This document shows, one piece after another, positions 56,766 to 64,000 of a stretch of DNA of 64,000 nucleotides. Location: the NCBI GenBank assembly GCA_021399435.1, contig JAJTUP010000046.1, forward strand, positions 124,001-188,000, given 5' to 3'. Both the position numbers and the translations under genes were made by a program. The notes under the pieces are model-generated. The model did not search any database, was not told the origin of the DNA, and saw nothing but the letters and a program-made list of their open reading frames with translations. Within the stretch, counting starts at the first letter, position 1. Every line of letters starts with the position of its first letter. This DNA is from Diaporthe sp. PMI_573 (taxonomy: Eukaryota; Ascomycota; Sordariomycetes; Diaporthales; Diaporthaceae).

Positions 56766-57551
56766 ATGCCTTCCTTCCAGAACATCGTCCTCATCGCCGC
56801 CATGGCCTCTTCCGCTCTTGCCAGCCCTCTCATGGCCCGCGACAGCTGCAACGTCTCCCCGGCCGCCACCGGCTCCCAGACGCCGCTCAGCCAGCCTTCA
56901 GTCACTACCGCTGAGCTTTGCAAGGAGGCTTGCGAGGCCAACGCCTCGTGCAAGTCCTTCGTCTTTGGCCTCCCTGCCAATGCCGCTGCCCCTACTTGCC
57001 AGCTCTTCGCAGTCCCTGCCGCCCAGGTTCCTACCATGGGCACCAACCTCCACGTGTGGGACGTCGCCTGTGCGGCTTCCCAGGTGCCCACCACCGCTCC
57101 TACCACAGCAAACCCACAGGGCCAAGTTTCTACTGGCTCTACCACCGGTCAAGGCTCTACCACTGGTCAGGGCCAGACAGGCACTGGACAACAGACTGGC
57201 AGCAACAACCAGAATGGTCAGAATGGCGGGCAGAAGGCTGCTAAGCGCGATGTGTGCGGCAGCGCCCCAACCGGGCCTTCCACCTCCGCTGCCCCTACCC
57301 CCCTGAAGACCGACACCTCCATTGCGAACCAGGCGGACTGCCTCGCTCTCTGCAAGAAGACCACCGGCTGCCAATCGTGAGTGAAAAAGTTCCCCATATC
57401 GTCACAGGATAGATCTGTACTAACTATTCCCAGCGTCGAGTTCGGCACTTTCAACGGAGCGTCCCAGTGCCGCCTGTTCCAGGTCCCTGCCTCTCAGCTG
57501 CCTCCTGCTACCAACGGCCAGAGCTTTGTTGCCTTTGACCAGGGCTGCTAA
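56766..57551 (+). CDS. Secreted protein with two Apple/PAN-like repeats
   Basis: Join 56766-57376 and 57434-57551 (242 aa). Signal peptide residues 1-19 (IVLIAAMASSALASP). Two similar Cys-containing repeats follow: repeat 1 (ELCKEACEANASCKSFVFG ... TCQLFAVPAAQVP ... WDVAC) and repeat 2 (DCLALCKKTTGCQSVEFG ... QCRLFQVPASQLP ... FDQGC). Each has the C..C..C..C..C layout of Apple/PAN-like domains. Between them lies a Thr/Gln/Gly-rich linker with repeated TTGQGST units and a KAAKR dibasic site just before repeat 2, suited to Kex2 cleavage. Known: such folds bind sugars or proteins. Inference: wall-bound or secreted adhesin/effector, possibly processed into two pieces. Confidence 0.75.
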
Positions 57552-59000
57552 ATGCCTCAGGAGTCGGTGAGCGGCAGGTGTCTGAAGATCATGCATGATG
57601 GGAGATTGAAAAGATGGTTTTGCTATGGATTTCCTTTGTAACTGGATCATGGGGTCTGTTCCGATATGTAGTTCATGCTCTTCAAGCTCGTCAATATACA
57701 CTTTCTGCTTCAATGACCCGTCCGCGGAATCGACCAAGCTTCTCTTGAGTCTCACGATCGTGTAGCATGTAGTGGTTGTACTTGCAACCCTGCTGAATCA
57801 GAAAGCAAGTACCGCCGTGAAATCCATTATTTTGGGCAACGTGCTTGACTAAAACATGCAGTGGGACAGACCGCAAAGTTTGGCCAAAGGTCCAACTAAG
57901 AGCTTGTTGAGATTGCAAAAACTTTCAACACGGACTGATTGGACTGGAGTTACCGGGACTGCTGTAGTTGGTCGCCATTGTTTGTCGCATCAAGGCGCGT
58001 AGAATTAATGATTCATGTTTAGAGATAGATAGGGTCAAGCCTACCAGGGTAAAACCGGTTGCAGGTAGTGCTCATGGTGAAGGTGATGTTCCTTTCCCAG
58101 AATCGCTTACAATGACCTGGAATCTGGTGTCTGCCGCTGTGAGCTTCAACCAGTGAACGATCAGCTGAAGCCGTTGTGAGACGGATCCGTCATTAATTTC
58201 CACCTGATCTGCGTTACTGGTGTGCCGGGCCAATCTCTTCCTCGCTGCTTGGCACAGACATCTTTATCCAGTCTCCAACCTCGTGCAAAAACGCAAACTT
58301 ACCATCTTGCTTCAAACATATTACATCCAGGTAGAGATATATCTGATCTTCATTTGGCTTGTCTGGGTTGTGCTAAAAAGCTTTGCAGGCTTCTTGTGGT
58401 ACTAGAGGATTCTTAGGTGTGGTCCCACACCTTAAAAGAGAGATTTACGAAAAGGCGTACTTACCACACAAAGCCTATGGCCCAAGTTATTATGCGCTTA
58501 TAATCGAATATTTAACTACTATCGGCTCTTTGCAGTCTAGCAGTTGCCATATTGACTTATCAAATGACAGCCTTGTTGCTACATGGTGTGCAGTACGGGT
58601 GCAGGCAGGATTCAAAGCACATCTCTAACTATTACACCAACCAACTCGGCGCCCAATCTGATATTAGACAGACTCAGGCGAAGCCCACGTGCATATAAGA
58701 GTAGACAATGTATCACGTACTGGGACCGTGAAAAACGTTAAGATAAAGGTACCATCATTACCAAGACGCACGCTAAGTCTCCCGGCAACCTGGGGTATGA
58801 TGGATGTGAGTCAGGCCGAGAACCATTGAAATGGGCCAGGATGTGGCCTCATCTTACCTCCAATCTCCGCATTTACCAAGCGTACGTACACGGATTAAAA
58901 ACGAAACCACCCACACAACCACCTACATCGGGCAAGTACCTTGAAGAACTTACACATCAAACTCGACCAACTCTTTGCGCCTTGAATATCTTACTTCATT
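57552..59000. other. Intergenic region, no gene recognised
   Basis: About 1.45 kb. Minus-strand short frames (57755-57420, 57918-57691) overlap the 3' end of the previous gene and lack motifs. Confidence 0.4.
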
Positions 59001-59687
59001 ATGGACTCAACTGGAAAGAGAGTTCCGGCAGACCTCAAAACAAAAGTCACAGAAACATACGACGCCATCGCCGCAAAATACAATGAGTGGAGTGGGCGCA
59101 ACGAGACGACGCGCGAGTACTTCCTGGGGCAGCTGCTGAAGGCGCTACCTGACGCCCAGGGCCGCCAGCTCTCAGTGCTGGAGCTCGGGTGCGGCGCAGC
59201 TCTCACGTCCACCAGGGTGCTGCTCCCGAGGCCCGGCATCCATGTCATCGCAAACGACATGTCCGCAGCGCAGCTTGAACTCGCCAAGAAGAACCTCTCC
59301 GAGTTTTCCGAGGCGGATGTGGACCGTGTGACCTTCAGACAGGGAGACATGATGCACCTTTCCTTCCCGGACGAATCCCTCGACGCCGTGGTCGGCCTGT
59401 ACAGCGTGATCCACCTCCCGCGGGAGGAGCAGTCGGAGCTGCTGGCCAGGACTTCCCGCTGGCTCAGGCCAGGAGGGCACATGCTCGTCAATTTCACTCC
59501 TGATGATTATGAGGCTAAAATCAATCCAAGTTGGTTGGCTGAGAAAGGATGGATGTTCTGGAGTGGGTGGGGCTCAGAGCGCACGGCTGAATTGCTCAAA
59601 GGCAATGGTTTTGACATAATCAGCGCCGAGCTCCGTGGCGATATTGGGGATTCTTCTTTCTACTGGGTGATTGCGAGGAAGAAATAG
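59001..59687 (+). CDS. Class I SAM-dependent methyltransferase
   Basis: Single exon, 228 aa. Motif I VLELGCGAALTS (about 59-70), motif II-like HVIANDMSAAQLELAKKN, then FRQGDMMHLSFPDESLDAVV and VIHLPREEQSELLARTSRWLRPGGHML, the standard Methyltransf_11/25 order. YDAIAAKYNEWSG at the N-terminus is the usual lead-in. Known: the fold transfers a methyl group from S-adenosylmethionine; the substrate is unknown. The gene faces a minus-strand AsaB-like gene and an aldolase, so a role in small-molecule metabolism is possible. Confidence 0.88.
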   Translation: MDSTGKRVPADLKTKVTETYDAIAAKYNEWSGRNETTREYFLGQLLKALPDAQGRQLSVLELGCGAALTSTRVLLPRPGIHVIANDMSAAQLELAKKNLSEFSEADVDRVTFRQGDMMHLSFPDESLDAVVGLYSVIHLPREEQSELLARTSRWLRPGGHMLVNFTPDDYEAKINPSWLAEKGWMFWSGWGSERTAELLKGNGFDIISAELRGDIGDSSFYWVIARKK

Positions 59688-60043
59688 TTCCACACTATCA
59701 GGTCTTCTGCGCCACTGAGTACATGAATAGGTTGCGACGGAAAGGTGGCCTTTTTAAACGAGAGGTGACAGGTCCTGTTGGAGTGTTCGGCGAGATGGGG
59801 AGCTGTTTAAGCCAGCGATCGAAATACCATACTCAAATTCAATTCATTGGCTAGGCTGAAGAGACGGACTAAGAGATAACAGTACAGATCATTGAAGGTA
59901 AGAATGGAGTATCTTGCAATAGTTCCTGGCTGCTTCTAGGAGAGGTCGCTCCTGGGAACAAGGTATGACCATGCAGCTGTTAACAGACAATGCAGTTCGA
60001 GTCCTTTCGTAAAGAAATATCATGCAGGCAGAGAGAACCAAAT
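59688..60043. other. Convergent 3' region
   Basis: About 350 bp between convergent genes. Only untranslated sequence is seen. Confidence 0.4.
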
Positions 60044-61005
60044 TCACTCCCATACAACGATGGCACGAACCTCAATACTCTCTCGTGCTGGGATATCTTC
60101 CAACCCGACCTCAGGGGTTCTAATGGCCGTGTGCCCAGTGGGGAAACGAGGCCTCGAGCTGTCCGAGTCGTAACCCCGAAATATCCACATCTCCTCCGGC
60201 TTCTGCTCGTAGAGATAATACCACTGGTGCTTGTCTTCCTCGTGAGGGTGCGAGAAGTACGTCGAACCTATGATCTTTCCCGGCAGCAGCTCCCGCTTCT
60301 TAACTCGCATGTCGGCCGCCTCGACAGTCCGGACGTCACACATGGCCAGCGGATCCCGGTGCACCGTCTTGACGGGCTTCCACGTGTTGAAGACACCCCA
60401 CCTGCGCGCGTTGAGGAGGATTCCCTGCTCCTCCGGGTTGAGCCGGCCTGCAGAGAGCCCTCGCATGGTAGACATGTACTCGTCGTTGAGGCAGAAGTCT
60501 GCGTGCGCATTGGCGGATGGCCCGTTGGCGTTGGGATTCTCGCCATCGGGCTTGGTCTCGTTGGTGGTGTCTGGAGCTGCCCGGCAGACGTGGTTCATGA
60601 CGAATACGTGTTTTGCGCCCGTGCTGTTCGCGACGATCCTCAGCGTTAGTTGACGTGGAGGCGAACTGAGCAAAAGCCCAATGCACATCGGTAAGGATAT
60701 ACTAACACTCTCTTCAGGACTTCCGCCACCTCCGGATAGTAGACCTCCTCGGTCCACTGCTTGTCGAATTCGTTGCGCTCACGCTTGGGAATAATCGCCA
60801 CCTGAAACCCACACTCCTGCCATGTGAACTCGGCCTCGCGGCCTCGAATGTCTAAAATGGACATTCTTCGCGTGTATTCATCGCCAGTCCCAAGGTACCG
60901 GGCCTTGATCTTCCCTTCGACCAGCTCCTCGCCAGTGCCTTCTGGAGGCCAGTAGTTGATGTCGGCCTTCGCATTGTGGGGCTCTTGGACTAGTGCTGGA
61001 GACAT
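60044..61005 (-). CDS. AsaB-like hydroxylase/desaturase
   Basis: Complement join 61005-60707 and 60638-60044 (297 aa). It begins MSPALVQEPHNAKADINYW, followed by PPEGTGEELVEGKIKARYLG, the conserved start of the AsaB/CmcJ-like family. Later blocks are GAKHVFVMNHVCR, a long loop, WGVFNTWKPVKTVHRDPLAMCD, STYFSHPHEEDKHQWYYLYEQ and MWIFRGYDSDS, with the His-rich HPHEEDKHQW as a likely iron-site region. Known: these are Fe/2-oxoglutarate-type oxygenases of fungal natural-product clusters (aspergillic acid AsaB is one). The intron acceptor is uncertain: an upstream CTCAG (exon from 60665) would add nine residues but leave a 41-nt intron, so I prefer the 69-bp intron. Confidence 0.8.
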
Positions 61006-61609
61006 TTTCTTGCTATTGGAACGGGAATTCGTTCATTCAATGGTACTGTGAGCTTTTCCGGGAATAAAAAGTGATAGAGTGTTGCCCGATTGTATGTAAC
61101 TGCTGTGGGAAGTCGAGCTGCACGCTGTGGTCAGGTCATTGGTTCATGCTGAGATGGGCTGGAACACGGCGTCCATTTATACGCGGTGCCGAAGCTGTCA
61201 CAGCCCTGATCTTTCCATAGTCTCTCATCTTGTTTATGCACATAGATGGACTCCTTGGCTGCGAGAAGTGGTTGCATCCTCGTACCCGTATCCAAAGATC
61301 CGCCAGCACAGCTCAATTAAGGTTGACGCCAAGCATCAGTCGTGCGAGGTTCAGATTTGTGGAGAACACGAACACGATAACGGTATTATCTGCAGTACGC
61401 TAGCGAGACCGAGACAACATCATTTTCTATGAACCTCACCTAGAGCTGAATATTATATGGACCTTGGTATGCTTGGTCCGGAAATTCCTGGGCATGCGGT
61501 GGTATGCTGTGTATTCGAATAGTTCCTGCCAAGCAGATACAGCATTGGACGGGTCGTAATTTGCTCATCTAGCGGAAATTCCATATTCCACTTTTGAGGC
61601 TGTCAAGTA
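61006..61609. other. Intergenic region AsaB-like/aldolase
   Basis: About 600 bp, promoter of the AsaB-like gene and 3' end of the aldolase. No gene seen. Confidence 0.4.
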
Positions 61610-62461
61610 CTATGCGGTCCGTAACTTCTGCACTCTCTTGTTTATCTCCGCATAGTCATCTCCAATCTTCTTCATACCAGCCTGGATGATTGATCCGTCA
61701 GCGCCGCTCAGCGACCACGAAGCACCCATCGCAAACCACTTCTCCAATAAATCTTGCCTTCCCCCGATACCACCGATACCCACAGGCTTCCCTGCTTTCA
61801 TCGCCTCGAGAATCACTTTGGTGACGGACTCTTGATAAAGCGGGTTGTCGTATTGACCAGGTATGCCAAGATCAGCACATAGATCGTTGGATCCAATAAG
61901 AAGTCCATCGACGCCATCCAGAGCCAGTATCTCGGCGGCGGCGGCGACGGCAGCCGGGGTCTCGATCATGGGTATGAGCATAGTCTCACGGTTCAAAGTC
62001 TCGTTCTGAACAGTGAAGGGCACATGTCGGAAGTCAAACAGGGGCTGGTTGTTTGTAGACCCGCGCTGGCCCAGCGGGGCGTACTTGGCGGCCTGGACGA
62101 GCTGCCGCGCCTCAGCCGCGCTGTCCACATGTGGCACGACGACGGCGGCGGCGCCGCCGTCCAGTGCGCGGCTCACGTGGAAAGGCGACTTGCTGGGGAC
62201 GCGGACTATGGGAGACACGCCGACGAAGTTGCAGGCCAGCACGAGTTGTGCAACCGCGTGCAGGTCCTGGGTGGAGTGTTCCATGTCGAGGAACATGCCG
62301 TGGATGCCCGCTGTCTTGCACATCATGGCCATTTCGTTGGTGACGACGAACTTGACGGACATGACGGAGCTGATCTGACCTGAAAGGATGCGTGTGCGAA
62401 ATTGGTTGGATATAGACATTGTTGCGCCTCTGGACGCGCCGTTGGTTGCGTCTGAGCCCAT
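61610..62461 (-). CDS. HpcH/HpaI family aldolase
   Basis: Single exon, 283 aa, start ATG 62461-62459. TIM-barrel markers: FVVTNEMAMMCKTAGIHGMFLDMEHS, ALDGGAAAVVVPHVDSAAEA, KYAPLGQRGS, metal-ligand Glu in MLIPMIETPAAV, GVDGLLIGSNDLCADLGIPG with the metal-ligand Asp in GSNDL, and GKPVGIGGIGG. Known: class II pyruvate aldolases that cleave or form hydroxy-oxo-acids (HpcH, GarL, YfaU type) with a divalent metal. A plausible alternative start is the Met in MSISNQFRTRIL 14 residues in. The gene lies between an AsaB-like oxygenase and a transcription factor, which suggests a shared pathway. Confidence 0.88.
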   Translation of the reverse strand: MGSDATNGASRGATMSISNQFRTRILSGQISSVMSVKFVVTNEMAMMCKTAGIHGMFLDMEHSTQDLHAVAQLVLACNFVGVSPIVRVPSKSPFHVSRALDGGAAAVVVPHVDSAAEARQLVQAAKYAPLGQRGSTNNQPLFDFRHVPFTVQNETLNRETMLIPMIETPAAVAAAAEILALDGVDGLLIGSNDLCADLGIPGQYDNPLYQESVTKVILEAMKAGKPVGIGGIGGRQDLLEKWFAMGASWSLSGADGSIIQAGMKKIGDDYAEINKRVQKLRTA

Positions 62462-63110
62462 TTTGAGTGTGTATTTTTGCAGAGAAAGAGTGTGTGCGCG
62501 CGTGGGGGAAATATTGTCGTCCGGCAGATTATCAGTAACCAATTTGATCGGAATGTCTTCAAAGCTTTTATCTATGTGTCTTTCCACGGATGTGAACTTT
62601 ATCTCCGCGAGACCCCTCAACGCCTGTCGTCTGTCGTCGGCAGGTCTCACGTACAGTGTGCCGCGCCATTTCGGGTGCCAAAGGCCTCATATTAACGAAA
62701 CATATCAGCCAGAAAATAGAATCTGAGTCACTTTCTGTCCCAAAGTGCTTGTCATTGCCTCGGCTCGGCTCCGCGCCGATGGTGCACGCATTGCGGAGTT
62801 TTCCCGACAAGCCCACTGCAGCCGGGCCGAGACTCGGCCGTCAGCTATCTCAATCTTCTGTACATCATCAGTCCACGCACTGGGTGGATTCAGAAGCAAG
62901 CAATACATGTGCAGGCTCCGAACGTGGTGTACATTATCTGATGCAGTCTCTTGAACCCCAAACCCCGACGTGGCTACCTGTTGGACGGTTCGAAACAATG
63001 AGTCATAGGGATGGATCAGCCATGGCCTACATATTATTCCAGCGTAATCCATTTACATGAAGCCCAGGAAATTGACTTTCCATAAAATCATGGCCAACCG
63101 TGTCCTGTGG
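62462..63110. other. Intergenic region aldolase/transcription factor
   Basis: About 650 bp. No supported gene; the aldolase minus-strand frame is open upstream to 62650 but without an ATG. Confidence 0.4.
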
Positions 63111-64000
63111 TCATTGAAAAAGGGTCATATTAAAGCTTGCGTCCCCGTATGCGTATTCACCCAGGCCAGCTTCCATGCTCCACAATGGGTTATCTTCGGT
63201 CAGGGATGCCCAAGGAAACATGGTATACTCATCCGGAGACGTCATTTCCGCCGGAAACATGGGGTCAGGCTCAACTCCAGCGTCAGTACCGTATAACCCA
63301 GCTTGCTCCAGGTTCATACCGCTGGCGTGCGGCCAGCTCGCATCATTCATGTTCATACTACCCAACGGTGCCCGAGGAAGGTTTTCAAGAACTTGGTCTT
63401 GGGGCCGGTTAAGGAGGACAAACCAAGATGGCTGAACATCATGTGAATGAATGTGCTGTTGTTCCACAACTGATGCCGTTTCAGTGGATCTGTGATTCGC
63501 CCAACTTGGATTGACTGTTGTGCTCCGGCGGGTGTTTTTGCTCTTTTGATAGGAGCCTTTTGCGACGGTGCGATGGAGTGCCCCAAAAGCTGTCACATAA
63601 GGTTTGGCGTCCGGCAAATTCTTTGCAAGCCGCCTGAGCGTATCTTCACATGTGACCAGGGCCTTGGAGCTTGAGCCTACATAATTGCAGTCATCGTGGG
63701 TGCCATCAGAGACTGAGACCGATAGCATGATGGAAAGGCCAGCAGTGAAGAGGAAGGAGAAGTAACTTCGAGTATACGTGATGGCGTTCCTCTCAAAGAG
63801 TCCCGAGAACAACTCGATGCCTCGGGTGGCTGTTTTGAGAGACAGGGCTAGCAGATGCTGAGGAGGAACTCCCTTGCGCTTTGGGACGACCTCCATGGCT
63901 CTGCGCATGAGAAGAAGCTGTTCCCTTGCGTGGAGGAACTCGAAGTACTCCCGTTTCTCATAGAGGCATTTCGGGCTCGTCAACACGGGTGTAGATGCAA
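63111..64000 (-). CDS. Fungal transcription factor, C-terminal part (probable Zn2Cys6 type), truncated at window edge
   Basis: Open to the right edge of the window, ending at a TGA at 63113-63111. The visible ~295 residues contain REYFEFLHAREQLLLMRRAM, LLALSLKTATRGIELFSGLF, YSFLFTAGLSIMLSVSV and ALVTCEDTLRRLAKNLPDAKPYVTAF. These are helical segments typical of the C-terminal end of fungal-specific transcription factors (after the Fungal_trans domain). The last ~120 residues are Met/Asp/Pro-rich and probably activating (MNMNDASWPH, MFPAEMTSPDEYTMFPW). The DNA-binding domain is outside the window, so the zinc-cluster class is inferred. Position next to the aldolase suggests local control. Confidence 0.65.
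   Translation of the reverse strand, partial: ASTPVLTSPKCLYEKREYFEFLHAREQLLLMRRAMEVVPKRKGVPPQHLLALSLKTATRGIELFSGLFERNAITYTRSYFSFLFTAGLSIMLSVSVSDGTHDDCNYVGSSSKALVTCEDTLRRLAKNLPDAKPYVTAFGALHRTVAKGSYQKSKNTRRSTTVNPSWANHRSTETASVVEQQHIHSHDVQPSWFVLLNRPQDQVLENLPRAPLGSMNMNDASWPHASGMNLEQAGLYGTDAGVEPDPMFPAEMTSPDEYTMFPWASLTEDNPLWSMEAGLGEYAYGDASFNMTLFQ

Noticed and set aside
1..64000. CRISPR arrays, insertion sequences, long terminal repeats, viral genes
   Set aside because: No regularly spaced repeats, terminal repeats or transposase, reverse transcriptase or capsid-like frames were found by reading the sequence and its translations.

Overview
The window is nuclear DNA of a filamentous ascomycete (Pezizomycotina, most likely a Sordariomycete). 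The evidence is that most genes carry short spliceosomal introns (about 50-110 bp, GTRNGT donors, CTRAC-like branch sites, YAG acceptors), that pyrimidine-rich tracts precede several start codons, and that the gene set is typical of moulds: asco-laccase, Ppo oxygenase, PTH11-like receptor, WSC protein, 2EXR protein, DHA2 transporter and small secreted proteins. The species cannot be named from the sequence alone. Exon boundaries were worked out by hand from reading frames, splice consensus and protein family continuity.

Layout. 1-4 kb is a housekeeping block: the 5' part of a UGO1-like mitochondrial fusion gene (minus), mitochondrial ferredoxin YAH1 (plus) and ribosome biogenesis factor RRP15 (minus). 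5-8.2 kb holds a six-exon gene that fuses a DUF2235 (Tle1-like) alpha/beta hydrolase to a P-loop GTPase with a hydrophobic C-terminal region. This is the most unusual protein architecture in the window. 8.7-12.2 kb has a spliced small secreted protein, a broken reading frame and a WSC-type GPI protein. 14.6-23.3 kb carries a laccase, a PTH11-like seven-helix receptor and a DHA2 multidrug transporter. 24-30 kb carries a Cys-rich secreted protein, C-14 sterol reductase (ERG24) and a BTB protein.

30-33 kb is gene-empty. 33-37 kb is a full-length Ppo (heme dioxygenase plus P450) oxylipin synthase. 38-45 kb carries a Ca3427-like periplasmic-binding-fold protein, an F-box-like protein, a dienelactone hydrolase and a 2EXR protein. 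45.8-47.3 kb is a six-exon gene built by tandem duplication of exon-intron units. It contains two copies of a Cys-His zinc motif with identical spacing, and a possible decayed relative lies about 1.2 kb downstream, next to a degenerate tRNA-like element. 49.3-55 kb holds a P450 and a COG0523/CobW metallochaperone GTPase. 56.8-57.6 kb is a secreted protein with two Apple/PAN-like repeats.

The right end (59-64 kb) holds a methyltransferase, an AsaB-like oxygenase, an HpcH/HpaI aldolase and the C-terminal part of a probable fungal transcription factor. This looks like the edge of a small catabolic or secondary-metabolite cluster that continues beyond the window.
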